Positions 18,767 through 27,974 are shown, counted from the first letter of the stretch. The stretch: DNA of 64,000 bases from Oryzomicrobium terrae (GCF_008274805.1 NZ_CP022579.1:3410001-3474000); one strand, 5' to 3'. The notes: generated from the letters alone by a model not told the origin. Numbers and translations are program-made.

Positions 18767-19246
18767 ATGACCGCCATGACCCTGCCCCCCTTCACCCTGC
18801 ACCGCGCCGCCAACGGCCGCCTGGTGCTGACCAACGCCGCCGGCGAGACCTTCGAGGCCGTGGTGCCGGTGCGCGCCTTCCCCATCTCCGCCCCCGACGG
18901 CGGCTTGTCCCTGGTGTCCGCCGACGGCCACGAGCTGGTCTGGATCGAGCGTCTCGACGACCTGCCCGAAGGCACCCGCCAGCTGGTCGCCGAGGAGCTG
19001 GCCAGCCGCGAGTTCATGCCCCTGATCCAGCGTATCCGTGCCGTCTCCAGTTTCGTCACGCCGAGCACCTGGGAGGTGGACACCGACCGGGGCGCCACCG
19101 CCTTCGTCCTCAAGGGCGAGGAAGACATCCGCCGCCTTGCCCAAGGCCGGCTGCTGATCGCCGACAGCCACGGCATCCACTACCTGATCCGCGACCCGGC
19201 CAGCCTGGACAAGACCAGCCGCAAGATCCTCGACCGCTTCCTCTGA
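18767..19246 (+). CDS. DUF1854 family protein, cyanophycin-associated
   Basis: A 159-residue soluble protein matching the DUF1854 pattern: VLTNAAGETFEAVVPVRAFP near the N terminus, then WIERLDDLP and IQRIRAVSSF. ATG at 18767 lies behind GAAGGAG and 20 bases after the ABC gene, so they share an operon. No catalytic motif is visible. Its consistent linkage with cyanophycin genes is family knowledge; the molecular role is unknown. Confidence 0.85.
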   Translation: MTAMTLPPFTLHRAANGRLVLTNAAGETFEAVVPVRAFPISAPDGGLSLVSADGHELVWIERLDDLPEGTRQLVAEELASREFMPLIQRIRAVSSFVTPSTWEVDTDRGATAFVLKGEEDIRRLAQGRLLIADSHGIHYLIRDPASLDKTSRKILDRFL

Positions 19247-19263
19247 TCCGCTAGACCCGGGGC

Positions 19264-19920
19264 TCAGGCCCCGGCCTGTCCCTCGCTTCGGGTGCCGGAA
19301 GCGGCCAGGGTGGCGACGACCTCGCTGTCTTCCACCTGGGGAAACTCCCGGTAGAACTGGCCGACGGCCTCGAATCCCTCGGGCACGAGCAGGCAGACCA
19401 CCTCGTCGCAATAGGGACGCACCTTGTGCAGCGCCTCGTGGGACGCCACCGGCACGGCGCAGATCAGCCGTTGCGGCTGCCGCCCACGCACTGCACGTAG
19501 TGCAGCAATCATGGTGGCCCCCGTGGCCAGGCCGTCGTCCACCACGATCACGACCCGCCCGGCCGGGTCGATGGGCGGACGCACCGGGGTGTACTGGGCG
19601 CGGCGGCAGCGCATCACCGCCAGCTGGGCATCCCGCTCCCGCGCCACGTAGGCCGCGTCGCCCCCGACCAAGGGCGCATAGTCGGCCAGGTAGACGCCAC
19701 CGGCCTCATCCACCGCGCCGATGGCGAATTCCGGCTGCCCCGGCGCCCCCAGCTTGCGCACCAGCACCACGTCCAGTTCACCGTCCAGGGCCGCGGCGAC
19801 GATGCCTCCCATCGGCACCCCGCCGCGGGGAACGGCCAGCACCAGCGGGTGCTGCCCCCGCCACGGCTGCAACTCCCTGGCGAGCAGGCCGGCCGCCTGG
19901 GCCCGATCCTTGAACAGCAT
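19264..19920 (-). CDS. Phosphoribosyltransferase family protein
   Basis: A 218-residue type I PRTase-like protein. The PRPP-binding loop VVIVVDDGLATGATM (about 120) is clear. The N-terminal region VLAVPRGGVPMG resembles the 'predicted phosphoribosyltransferase' family often found among stress genes rather than a biosynthetic PRTase. The start at 19920 was chosen because GGGAGGA lies 6 bases upstream; the ATG two codons earlier is too close to it. The substrate is unknown. It converges with the DUF1854 gene. Confidence 0.8.
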   Translation of the reverse strand: MLFKDRAQAAGLLARELQPWRGQHPLVLAVPRGGVPMGGIVAAALDGELDVVLVRKLGAPGQPEFAIGAVDEAGGVYLADYAPLVGGDAAYVARERDAQLAVMRCRRAQYTPVRPPIDPAGRVVIVVDDGLATGATMIAALRAVRGRQPQRLICAVPVASHEALHKVRPYCDEVVCLLVPEGFEAVGQFYREFPQVEDSEVVATLAASGTRSEGQAGA

Positions 19921-19982
19921 GACCATTCCTCCCGTGATTTCGGCACCCGCCCTGGACCAGCCCTGATGCCGCGCTTCCACCC

Positions 19983-20552
19983 CTAACCCTCCGGCGGCCG
20001 CTCCAGCTGCAACAGTTCGATCTTGAATTCGGGTTCGTAGGGCGGCACGTTGCACTCGATGATGTCCGGCGGCGCCACGTCGAGCCGCACCCCCACCGCA
20101 TCGGCATGGAGCGGCAGGCGCGCCACGCCCCGGTCAACCAGCGTCACCACGCGGATCTCGGCCGGACGCTTGGCGCCCAGGTAGCCCACCGCGCGCAGCA
20201 GAGAATGGCCGGTATAGAGCACGTCGTCCACCACCACCAGGGTGTAGCCGGCCAAGTCCAAGTCAGCGTGGCCCGCTTGTTCGGTCAGGCGGGTCTCGGG
20301 GTAGAGCAGGGTCAGGTCGTCGGCGTAGCGCTTGATCGCCAGGTCGAGGCGCAACGGCGGGGCCGCCAGCCGTCCCGCCAGGGCCGCCGTCAGCCGCTCC
20401 GCCAGGGGAGCGCCGCGGCGCAGGATGCCGATGATGGCGAGGCGGGAACGCCCCGTCATCAGCCCGGCCACCCGGCCGGCCAGGTCATTCATGACCACGG
20501 CCAGTTGCGCGCTGGTGTACAGACAGGTTCGCTTTCCGGCAGGGCGCTCCAT
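19983..20552 (-). CDS. PyrR/uracil phosphoribosyltransferase-like protein
   Basis: A 189-residue type I PRTase with the PRPP motif LVVVDDVLYTGHSL, similar to PyrR bifunctional proteins. The start at ATG 20552 follows CTGGAGG. A second copy of pyrR near other pyrimidine genes would be the canonical one; this copy sits with another PRTase and so may have a salvage or stress role. The distance to the downstream PRTase is 62 bases, consistent with one leftward operon. Confidence 0.75.
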   Translation of the reverse strand: MERPAGKRTCLYTSAQLAVVMNDLAGRVAGLMTGRSRLAIIGILRRGAPLAERLTAALAGRLAAPPLRLDLAIKRYADDLTLLYPETRLTEQAGHADLDLAGYTLVVVDDVLYTGHSLLRAVGYLGAKRPAEIRVVTLVDRGVARLPLHADAVGVRLDVAPPDIIECNVPPYEPEFKIELLQLERPPEG

Positions 20553-20770
20553 GCGGACCTCCAGCGGGGCCGGGGTGGAAGGGGGGAGAAAGAAGGCTAC
20601 GAACTGATTACAGCACACCAACGGCCGCCGTCCAGAAAATTGGCCTTTTCCTCGCGGCGCCGGCATATATAGTGAAGGGGGAGTTAGAACAGGCTACCGC
20701 TCGCCTTGCCTCTTGCCCACCAGCAACAGAGGTGTGGGGGCGTGCATATCATCGACGCCAGGAGACTCCC

Positions 20771-21277
20771 ATGAAGACCCACCACGTCCCCAACAAAGGT
20801 TTCAGCCCGATCGGCCGGGATCACCACCTGTGGCTGGAAAGGGTGCACGACACCTACAAGCTGCAGAGCAAGCTCAAGGAACCCACGGTCTGCGCCGAAT
20901 GCGGCGCCGTCTACCATCAGGGACGCTGGGTCTGGCAACCCCGCCCCGAGGGCGCCAGCGAAACGGTCTGCCCGGCCTGCCAGCGGCAGCGCGACCATTT
21001 TCCGGCGGGCTACCTGACCCTGCGCGGCGAACGCCTCAACACCCTGCACGATGAATTGCTGCGCCTGGTCCGCCACGAGGAATCCCGGGAGCGGAGCGAG
21101 CACGCCCTGGAGCGCATCATGGCCATTGAGGAGGGTGAACAGGAATGGCTGGTGACCACCACCGACATCCATCTCGCCCGGCGCATCGGCGAAGCCCTGC
21201 ACCGGGCCTATCAAGGCGCCCTGGAATTCCACTACAACCCCGAGGAAAACCTGCTGCGCGTCACCTGGGTCGCCTGA
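20771..21277 (+). CDS. BCAM0308-family zinc-binding protein
   Basis: A 168-residue soluble protein with two Cys pairs (CAECG at about 43 and CPACQ at about 72), forming a probable zinc ribbon, then a helical region and a C-terminal beta segment ending LLRVTWVA. It resembles the uncharacterised BCAM0308 family. ATG at 20771 is preceded by CAGGAGAC. It is divergent from the PyrR-like gene and starts a rightward run with a small protein, pncA and pncB. Function unknown. Confidence 0.75.
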   Translation: MKTHHVPNKGFSPIGRDHHLWLERVHDTYKLQSKLKEPTVCAECGAVYHQGRWVWQPRPEGASETVCPACQRQRDHFPAGYLTLRGERLNTLHDELLRLVRHEESRERSEHALERIMAIEEGEQEWLVTTTDIHLARRIGEALHRAYQGALEFHYNPEENLLRVTWVA

Positions 21278-21287
21278 GGCCGCCACC

Positions 21288-21476
21288 GTGCCCTGGAACA
21301 GCAGCCACTATCCGACGGCGATGCGCCACCTGGCACCGGTGGTCCGGGCCAAGGCGATCGACATTGCCAACGCCCTCCTGGAGGATGGCATGGAAGAAGG
21401 CATGGTGATCCGCATCGCCATCGCCAAGGCCAAGATCTGGGCCGTGCACCGGCGCATTCCCCTGCACGAGTCGTGA
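21288..21476 (+). CDS. Small conserved protein of unknown function
   Basis: A 62-residue protein starting with GTG at 21288, 10 bases after the preceding stop. The sequence MPWNSSHYPTAMRHLAPVVR and an alanine-rich helix (AIDIANALLEDGMEEGMVIR) match a small family seen in many proteobacteria without known role. Coding is supported by the tight spacing in the operon and the family-like N terminus. Confidence 0.65.
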   Translation: MPWNSSHYPTAMRHLAPVVRAKAIDIANALLEDGMEEGMVIRIAIAKAKIWAVHRRIPLHES

Positions 21477-21486
21477 AAGGCCCGCC

Positions 21487-22119
21487 GTGCCGCCCTCATC
21501 GGCCCTCCCGGCCAGCGCTGCCCCCGCTCCGACCCTGCCGTGCCTGCCCGGCGACGGGGACGCCCTGGTGGTGGTGGACGTACAGAACGACTTCTTGCCC
21601 GGCGGCCCCCTGGCCGTGGCCGATGGCGACCGGGTGGTCGCGCCGCTCAACCGCTACATCCACCTGTTCCAGCAGCGTGGCCTGCCCCTGGTGTTCACCC
21701 GGGACTGGCACCCGGCCAACCACTGCTCCTTCCACGCCCAGGGCGGCCCCTGGCCGCCCCACTGCGTGGCCGGCAGCCCCGGCGCCGGCTTTGCCCCGGG
21801 ACTACACGTCCCGGCCAACGCCACCTTGATCTCCAAGGGGGCACACGCCGGAATCGACGCCTATTCCGCTTTCCAGGGCACCGGCCTGGGGGCCTACCTG
21901 CAACGGTTGGGCTGTCGACGCATCTTCGTCGGCGGCCTGGCCACCGACTACTGCGTCCTGGCCACGGTGCGCGACGCCCGGCAACAGGGGCTGGCAGTGG
22001 TCGTGCTGCGCGACGCGATCCGCGCCGTGGCGGTGCAACCGGAGGACGGCCGCCGCGCCGAAGACGAAATGCTGCGCCTCGGCGCACACCCCCTCACCTG
22101 GGACGAGGTCGCGCCATGA
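21487..22119 (+). CDS. pncA: Nicotinamidase
   Basis: A 210-residue isochorismatase-fold amidase. The catalytic triad is D31 (VVVDVQNDF), K117 (LISKGAH) and C156 (ATDYCVLAT), with metal ligands in RDWHPANHCSFH. It converts nicotinamide to nicotinate for NAD salvage. The GTG start at 21487 follows AAAGG. The stop overlaps the ATG of pncB (ATGA), coupling the two salvage steps. Confidence 0.9.
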   Translation: MPPSSALPASAAPAPTLPCLPGDGDALVVVDVQNDFLPGGPLAVADGDRVVAPLNRYIHLFQQRGLPLVFTRDWHPANHCSFHAQGGPWPPHCVAGSPGAGFAPGLHVPANATLISKGAHAGIDAYSAFQGTGLGAYLQRLGCRRIFVGGLATDYCVLATVRDARQQGLAVVVLRDAIRAVAVQPEDGRRAEDEMLRLGAHPLTWDEVAP

Positions 22120-23465
22120 ACGACGGTTACACCCCCATGCTCACCGACCTGTACGAGCTGACCATGCTCCAGGCCTACCTGGACGAGGGCATGGCCGATA
22201 CGGCGGTGTTCGAATTCTTCGTCCGGGCCTTGCCGCCCCAGCGCAATTTCCTCATGGTGGCCGGCATCGAACAGGTCGTGGACTACCTGGCCACCCTGCG
22301 TTTCCGCGACGACGACCTGCGCTGGCTCGGCCAGACCGGGCGTTTTCACCCGGTGTTTCTCGACTGGCTGCGCGACTTCCGCTTCAGTGGCGACGTCTAC
22401 GCCATGCGCGAGGGCACCGTGTTCTTCCCCAATGAGCCGATCCTGCGCGTCGTCGCCCCCCTGGCCCAGGCCCAGTTCGTCGAAAGCCGGGTGATCAACC
22501 TGCTCAATTTTTCCTGCCTGATCGCCAGCAAGGCGGCCCGCTGCGTGCTCGCCGCCCCGGGTAAGCAACTGGTGGATTTCGGCCTGCGCCGTGCCCACGG
22601 CGCCGAGGCCGGGCTGCTCGCCGCCCGGGCCAGCTACCTGGCCGGCTTTGCCGGCACGGCCACGGTGCTGGCCGGCAAGCACTACGGCATTCCCTTGTTC
22701 GGCACCATGGCCCATTCCTACATCGAGGCCCACGAGCGGGAAGCCCAGGCCTTCAGCCACTTCGCCGCCTCCCAGCCGAACAACGTCACCCTGTTGATCG
22801 ACACCTACGACACCGAAGCCGCCGCCGCCAAGGTGGTGGCCCTGGCCCCGGAGCTGCGCCGCCGCGGCGTCAGCCTCGGCGCCCTGCGCCTCGACAGCGG
22901 CGACCTGGCCGATCATGCCCGCCGGGTGCGGGCCCTGCTCGACCAGGGCGGCTTGCCCGAGGTGCGCATTTTCGCCAGCGGCAGCCTGGACGAGACGCGC
23001 ATCGCCGCGCTGCTGGCCAACGGCGCGCCGATCGACGGCTTTGGCGTCGGCACCCATCTGACCACCTCCGCCGACGCCCCCTTCCTCGATTCCGCATACA
23101 AGCTGCAAGCCTACGCCGGCAAGTCGCGGCGCAAGCTGTCCGAGGGCAAGGCCACCTGGCCGGGGGAAAAACAGGTCTATCGGGTCCGGGAGGAAAACGG
23201 CCTGTTCCGCCACGACGTGGTGGCTCTCAGTTGCGAACCCCCACCGTCCGGACACAGCATGGCCCTGCTTCAGCCGGTGATGCACCAAGGGCGCCGCGAA
23301 CCGCCCCTCGACCCCCTGAACACGCTGCGCCAGCATGCCGCCACCGAACTGGCCCAGCTCCCCCCGGAATTACGCCAGCTGACCCCGGCGGCTACGCCCT
23401 ACCCGGTGCAGATCACCTCGCCGCTGCGCGCCCTGGCCCACAAGCTCGATCAGCAGGCGCACTAG
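22116..23465 (+). CDS. pncB: Nicotinate phosphoribosyltransferase
   Basis: A 449-residue type II PRTase starting with the conserved MLTDLYELTMLQAY segment. The His-bearing segment GTMAHSYIEAHE and the LRLDSGDLADHARRVR and FGVGTHLTTS motifs of NAPRTase are present. It makes nicotinate mononucleotide from nicotinate and PRPP. It overlaps pncA by 4 bases. Confidence 0.92.
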   Translation: MNDGYTPMLTDLYELTMLQAYLDEGMADTAVFEFFVRALPPQRNFLMVAGIEQVVDYLATLRFRDDDLRWLGQTGRFHPVFLDWLRDFRFSGDVYAMREGTVFFPNEPILRVVAPLAQAQFVESRVINLLNFSCLIASKAARCVLAAPGKQLVDFGLRRAHGAEAGLLAARASYLAGFAGTATVLAGKHYGIPLFGTMAHSYIEAHEREAQAFSHFAASQPNNVTLLIDTYDTEAAAAKVVALAPELRRRGVSLGALRLDSGDLADHARRVRALLDQGGLPEVRIFASGSLDETRIAALLANGAPIDGFGVGTHLTTSADAPFLDSAYKLQAYAGKSRRKLSEGKATWPGEKQVYRVREENGLFRHDVVALSCEPPPSGHSMALLQPVMHQGRREPPLDPLNTLRQHAATELAQLPPELRQLTPAATPYPVQITSPLRALAHKLDQQAH

Positions 23466-23493
23466 GCCGGCTCCAGCCGGCGCAGGGCGCCGC

Positions 23494-23967
23494 TCACGAT
23501 CCAGCGCGGTCGGCAGCGGCCTGTTCCAGGGTCGCCAGCCGTTCGCGCAGCGCCTTGTCCTGGCGGTAGCGCTCGGTCGCTTCCCGGGCAATGGCCAGGG
23601 AGCCGAGGGCCCCACCGTGGGAATCGCAGATCACGGCGAAGCTCATGTCCACGTAGATCGTCTCCCCTGTCCCGGTCAGGGCCCGGGTGATGGCCGAGCG
23701 GCGGCCGTGCTGGGTGGCCCCCCGGGCAATGGCCCGGTGGTAGCCCTGCCAGTGGGCCGGGCGCAGGCGCTCCGGAATGATCAGGTCGAGGCTGCGCCCG
23801 AGGGCCTCTTCCCGGCTAAAGCCAAAAATCGCCACGGCCGAATCGTTCCACAGCCGGATCACTCCGTCCCGGTCGGCGAAGATCGCCGCCTCGCTCAACT
23901 GGGCGACGAGCAACGCCTCCAGCCCGGAAGGCGCACCGCTGCCTGTTGTTGGTTCGCTGCCCTGCAT
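23494..23967 (-). CDS. Single PAS-domain protein
   Basis: A 157-residue protein dominated by one PAS domain (about 20-130: IFADRDGVIRLWNDSAVAIFG, then FGFSREEALGRSLDLIIPERLR). A short C-terminal helix follows, with no kinase, GGDEF or HTH output domain. The E-R-x-R-x-x-HWQGYHRA portion resembles FixL/PYP-type sensor PAS domains. It is possibly a standalone sensor that acts through a partner protein. It is convergent with pncB. Confidence 0.75.
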   Translation of the reverse strand: MQGSEPTTGSGAPSGLEALLVAQLSEAAIFADRDGVIRLWNDSAVAIFGFSREEALGRSLDLIIPERLRPAHWQGYHRAIARGATQHGRRSAITRALTGTGETIYVDMSFAVICDSHGGALGSLAIAREATERYRQDKALRERLATLEQAAADRAGS

Positions 23968-24085
23968 GGCTCACGCCCTCCTCACATGCCGCCTTTTCGC
24001 CCCGCCCCCCGGGGGCGCACAATGGACCGTCGGCATCCCCCTCGGCATCCCCATCTCCCACTCCTGGCACGGCACTACGGCGGCG

Positions 24086-24286
24086 ATGAACAACCTGCAA
24101 TTGAACAAAACCTACCTGATCGAACTGTGCAGCGGCGAGCAACGCCACTGGCAGTACCTCGGTCCCGACCCCCGCGGCGCCGTATGGTGGCGCGACCGGG
24201 ACGACGACCGGGAATTTTGCGAGGCCAGCCTGATGTACGCCTGGTCGATCCTGGGCGAAGCCGGCGACGCCTCGGAACAGGTATAG
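24086..24286 (+). CDS. Small hypothetical protein
   Basis: A 66-residue acidic protein (MNNLQLNKTYLIELCSGEQR...), rich in Trp and Asp in its middle (VWWRDRDDDREF). An upstream in-frame ATG at 23966 would add 40 low-complexity residues; I prefer the ATG at 24086. No recognisable domain. It is divergent from the PAS gene. Confidence 0.5.
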   Translation: MNNLQLNKTYLIELCSGEQRHWQYLGPDPRGAVWWRDRDDDREFCEASLMYAWSILGEAGDASEQV

Positions 24287-24340
24287 CGGAGCGGCGCCGG
24301 GAGCGACAGTGTCAGCATGGCTGAGCCGCCCCGGCCCGCC

Positions 24341-25057
24341 TCACTCGGTAGTGCTCGGACTCCAGAAGGCCTGGCTGACCAGGGGCGAAGCGGCCAGGCG
24401 GGCCACCAGGGCATCCAGGTGTCCACCCTCCACCGCAGTAGCCGCCAGGGTGGCCTCGATTTCCACCGCATCGCTGCCAAAGGCGTGGATCTCCAGGTCC
24501 TGCACCGGGTAGCCGCTCCCTTCCAGGGCCGCTTCGAGCATGGCCAGCACCTCTTTCTGGCGGCCCCGCTCGACGATCACATAGACCGTATTGGTCACTT
24601 CCACGGCGGCCACGTCGAGGGGCTGGCGGTTGACCGCGTTGACGATCGGCCGTAGCAGCGTATTGGCGGCCAGCACGAACAGGGTGCCGACGATGGCTTC
24701 CAGGATCAGGTCGGCGCCGGCGCAGGCACCGATGGCCGCCGAACCCCACAGGGTGGCGGCAGTGTTGAGGCCGCGCACATTGCCTTCCTCGCGCATGATC
24801 ACCCCGGCGCCAAGGAAGCCGATGCCCGACACCACGTAGGCCACCACGTGCACCGCCCCGTCGTGGCCGTGCAGTCGGTTGGCCATGTCCACGAAGATCG
24901 CCGCCCCCACGGCGACCAGGACGTTGGTGCGCAACCCGGCGGTGCGCTGCCGATACTGGCGCTCGAAGCCGACCAGCCCGCCGAGGACGAAGGCCGTGGT
25001 CAGGCTGATCAGGGAATCGAGCAGGGAGGCGAGGTTGATGTTTTGCAGGGCTTCCAT
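24341..25057 (-). CDS. MgtC/SapB family inner-membrane protein
   Basis: A 238-residue protein. The N-terminal half carries four to five transmembrane helices with the MgtC signature GGLVGFERQYRQRTAGLRTN and the helix VSGIGFLGAGVIM. The cytoplasmic C-terminal half is ACT-like. MgtC proteins act in magnesium limitation and intracellular survival by modulating other proteins rather than transporting Mg itself. ATG at 25057 follows AAGGAAA. It lies downstream of an MFS gene, which is also leftward. Confidence 0.88.
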   Translation of the reverse strand: MEALQNINLASLLDSLISLTTAFVLGGLVGFERQYRQRTAGLRTNVLVAVGAAIFVDMANRLHGHDGAVHVVAYVVSGIGFLGAGVIMREEGNVRGLNTAATLWGSAAIGACAGADLILEAIVGTLFVLAANTLLRPIVNAVNRQPLDVAAVEVTNTVYVIVERGRQKEVLAMLEAALEGSGYPVQDLEIHAFGSDAVEIEATLAATAVEGGHLDALVARLAASPLVSQAFWSPSTTE

Positions 25058-25137
25058 GGAGTTTCCTTGCTGCCGGGTCAGGGCAGGAACAACGGGGCGG
25101 ACAGGGTGGGTAGCGCAGGCATTATCCCGGCGCCGGG

Positions 25138-26343
25138 TTACATCCCGGCGTGGGATGGCGGATGGCAGTCGGCCCTTACCCAGCGCCACAACAGAAGGGC
25201 GGCGAGCAAGGCGCAGCCCGCCGAGAACGAGAACGCCACGCGGGGCGAGGCCGTCTGGTAGAGCCAGCCGAAGACCAGGGAGGCGGGCAGCAGGCAGGCG
25301 CCGCTGGTCAGGTTGAACCAACCAAAGGCGGTACCGCGTCGCGCCGCCGGGGCCAGATCGGCCACCAGGGCTTTTTCCACCCCTTCGGTGGCGGCCAGGA
25401 ACAGGCCGTAAAAGGCGAACAGGGCGAACAACCAGGCGCCGTCGTGGGCGAGCCAGCCCATGCCGAGGTAGAACAGGCCGTAGGCCAGGTAACCCATCGT
25501 CAGCAGGGGCACCCGGCCGAAGCGGTCCGACAGGGCCGACAGGGGGGTGGAAAAGAGCATCGCCACCGCCGACACCGCTGCCCAGAGCAGGGGGATGGCG
25601 GCCTCGGCGACCCCCAGTTCCCGGGCGCGCAGCAGCAGGAACATGTTGGACGAATTGCCCAGGGTGAACAGGGCCACCACCGCCAGGTAGCGGCGGAACG
25701 TGGCTGGCAGGTCACCCAGGCGCCAGTCGAAAGGACGCACCGCCTGGGCCTCCCGCCCCGCGCTGTCCGCCACGGGTTCGCGCAGGGCCAGGGCCAAGGC
25801 CAGGCACAGGCCGGCCGGCAACACCGACCAGAGGAAGATGTCGCGCAGGGGCATCCCGGTGCCGAGCAGCAGCGCGGCCAGCAAGGGACCGACCACCGCC
25901 CCGGCGTTGTCCATCGCCCGGTGCACACCGAAGGCCAGACCGCGCCGCTGCGGTGCCACGCTGGCGGCCAGCAGGGCATCCCGGGGCGAGGAGCGCAGGC
26001 CCTTGCCGACCCGGTCGGCAAAACGCAGGACCAGCAGCCACGGCCAACTGGCGACGAAGGCGATCAGCGGCCGGCCCAGCCCGGCCAGGCCGTAGCCGAA
26101 GACGATCCAGGGCTTGCTCCGGCGGGTGCGGTCCACCACCACCCCGGAAAACAGCTTGAGCAGGCTGGCGGTGGCTTCGGCGATACCCTCGATGATCCCC
26201 AGGGCCCGCGGCCCGGCCATCAGCACCGACGATAGGTAGAGCGGGATCAGCGGGTAGAGCATTTCGCTGGCGCTGTCGTTGACCAGGCTGATCAGGCCGA
26301 TCAGCCAGACGGTGCGCGGCAGGGCGAACAGGGCGGAGAACAT
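25138..26343 (-). CDS. MFS transporter
   Basis: A 401-residue protein with about 12 transmembrane helices. The conserved loop 2-3 motif appears as SGVVVDRTRRSKPW, with the duplicated ALSDRFGRVPLL in the second half. The N-terminal NDSASEMLYPLIPLYL segment is typical of a proteobacterial MFS subgroup with unknown substrates. The start is ATG 26343; the longer upstream extension is Pro/Arg-rich and unlikely. It lies 46 bases downstream of the LysR gene, in the same direction. Confidence 0.85.
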   Translation of the reverse strand: MFSALFALPRTVWLIGLISLVNDSASEMLYPLIPLYLSSVLMAGPRALGIIEGIAEATASLLKLFSGVVVDRTRRSKPWIVFGYGLAGLGRPLIAFVASWPWLLVLRFADRVGKGLRSSPRDALLAASVAPQRRGLAFGVHRAMDNAGAVVGPLLAALLLGTGMPLRDIFLWSVLPAGLCLALALALREPVADSAGREAQAVRPFDWRLGDLPATFRRYLAVVALFTLGNSSNMFLLLRARELGVAEAAIPLLWAAVSAVAMLFSTPLSALSDRFGRVPLLTMGYLAYGLFYLGMGWLAHDGAWLFALFAFYGLFLAATEGVEKALVADLAPAARRGTAFGWFNLTSGACLLPASLVFGWLYQTASPRVAFSFSAGCALLAALLLWRWVRADCHPPSHAGM

Positions 26344-26389
26344 GGGCGGGGTGCCGTCGGTGGGGAAGGCGGGGGAGCGGGGCGCCCCC

Positions 26390-27268
26390 TCATTCCTCGT
26401 CGGCCACGGCGGGGCCGAAGGGCGCCAGGCCGCCGGCCAGTTGCCGGAACAGGCGACGGGCGATGGGATGGCCGCCATCGCCGCGCAGGTACAGGTGGTA
26501 CGACACGTCCGGCAGGCGCGGCAGCCCCTCGGCCTCGCCGAGCACCCGCAGGGTCGGGTCGAGCAGCTCGACGCTGCGCGCCGTGACGCCCAGGCCGGCG
26601 CGCAGGGCGGCCTTGATGCCGATCAGGGTGGGCGATTCGTAGCTGATACGCCAGGGCACGGTGGCGTGCTCCAGGGTGTTGAGCGCCAGCTGGCGGAAGA
26701 TGCTCGGCTCGTCGGCCAGAATCAGGGGCAGGGGATCGCCGCGCCGGTAGGGGAACTCCTCGGCGCACACCCACACCGTGGGCGAGGTCCGCAGCGTCAG
26801 GCCGGGCAGGGCATCGTCGCGGCGGGTGGACACGGTCATGTCCAGGTCGCCGCGGCGCAGGTCGTCCATGAGGAAGGGGCTGCGCCCGACGTGGATCTGC
26901 ATTTGCACCTGAGGATAGGCCTGGGCGAAGCCAGCGAGCAGACCGGGCAGCAGGGTGTCGGCCACGTCGTGGGGCGAGCCGATGCGCAGGGTGGCGCCCT
27001 CGCCGTCCTGGCGCAGGGCGTGCAAGGTCTGGTCGTTGAGGGCGAGCAGGCGCCGGGCGTAGCCGAGCAGCTGCTCACCCCGGGGGGTGAGGCGCTTACC
27101 CCGGCCGACCTTGTCGAACAGGGCAAAGCCCAGGCTCGCTTCGAGGCGCTGCATCTGCTGGGTGACAGCCGACTGGGTCTTGTACAGGCGCCGCGCCGCC
27201 GCGGCAAAACTGCCGTGGTCCACCACCGCCAGCAGGGTACGCAACAGGTCCAGGTCCAGGGTCTTCAT
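26390..27268 (-). CDS. LysR-type transcriptional regulator
   Basis: A 292-residue LTTR. The N-terminal winged HTH (residues 1-62) includes FAAAARRLYKTQSAVTQQMQRLE, followed by a type 2 periplasmic-binding-fold effector domain. The N terminus resembles LrhA/HexA-like regulators. It is divergent from the cysteine-dioxygenase-like gene across a 110-bp gap that carries a perfect LTTR box, so it probably regulates that gene and itself. Confidence 0.9.
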   Translation of the reverse strand: MKTLDLDLLRTLLAVVDHGSFAAAARRLYKTQSAVTQQMQRLEASLGFALFDKVGRGKRLTPRGEQLLGYARRLLALNDQTLHALRQDGEGATLRIGSPHDVADTLLPGLLAGFAQAYPQVQMQIHVGRSPFLMDDLRRGDLDMTVSTRRDDALPGLTLRTSPTVWVCAEEFPYRRGDPLPLILADEPSIFRQLALNTLEHATVPWRISYESPTLIGIKAALRAGLGVTARSVELLDPTLRVLGEAEGLPRLPDVSYHLYLRGDGGHPIARRLFRQLAGGLAPFGPAVADEE

Positions 27269-27281
27269 CTATTAGCGTTGC

Positions 27282-27302
27282 TTATGTTTTCGATCAGCAT
27301 AA
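27282..27302. promoter_or_regulatory. LysR-type operator TTATG-N11-CATAA
   Basis: TTATG (27282-27286) and CATAA (27298-27302) are separated by exactly 11 bases, an extended form of the T-N11-A LTTR recognition box. It lies 14 bases upstream of the lysR start codon and 77 bases before the divergent gene. Confidence 0.6.
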
Positions 27303-27378
27303 TTCAATTGCCCCGCGACTGGCGCGGACTTTAAACTTTTCGCCGTCCGTTTCCATCAATTTTTTGCAAGGAATCCCC

Positions 27379-27966
27379 ATGTCCCTCCAGGAAGAACGCC
27401 GCCAGGCCGTGACCCGCGCCATCGCCGCCATGCAGCAGCTGGCCGCCCGCCAGCCCTTCGACCGAGAGGCCCTGGCCGGCATCCTGGAACAGGTCAAAAG
27501 CCTGGCCGCCCACGGCGAGTGGTGGCGCGGCGCCGAGTTCGCCCCGCCCGAGGAGGGGGAACGCCAGGCCCGCTACTTCATCCACGAGGAGGCGGACCGC
27601 AGCTTCGCCCTCTACCTCAACGTGATGCGCCCGGGCAAACGCATCCCGCCCCACGACCACACCACCTGGGCTTGCGTGGCGGCGGTGGACGGCGAGGAGC
27701 ACAACGACGTCTACGACCGCCTCGACGACGGCCGCACTCCGGGCCGGGCCACCCTGCGCCTGCGCGAGACGGTGGTGGTGGGCCCGGGCAGCGGCATCGC
27801 CCTGATGCCCGACGACATCCACGCCGTGGAAATCCGCGGCGACCAGGTGATCCGCCACCTGCACATGTACGGCCGCGCCCTGGAAACCCTGGCGGCACGC
27901 ACTACCTTCGACGTGGACGCCGGCACCTGCCAGCCCATGGCCATCGGCGTCGCCACCCGGCGCTAA
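27379..27966 (+). CDS. Cysteine/thiol dioxygenase-like cupin
   Basis: A 195-residue cupin of the cysteine dioxygenase superfamily. The iron triad is H92, H94 (PPHDHTTW) and H148 (DDIHAVE), matching the spacing of CDO. The substrate could be cysteine or 3-mercaptopropionate; an Arg that distinguishes them is not obvious by eye. ATG 27379 follows AAGGAA. It precedes a rhodanese gene by 8 bases, pointing to thiol/sulfur oxidation as the operon's theme. Confidence 0.85.
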   Translation: MSLQEERRQAVTRAIAAMQQLAARQPFDREALAGILEQVKSLAAHGEWWRGAEFAPPEEGERQARYFIHEEADRSFALYLNVMRPGKRIPPHDHTTWACVAAVDGEEHNDVYDRLDDGRTPGRATLRLRETVVVGPGSGIALMPDDIHAVEIRGDQVIRHLHMYGRALETLAARTTFDVDAGTCQPMAIGVATRR

Positions 27967-27974
27967 ACCTGCCC

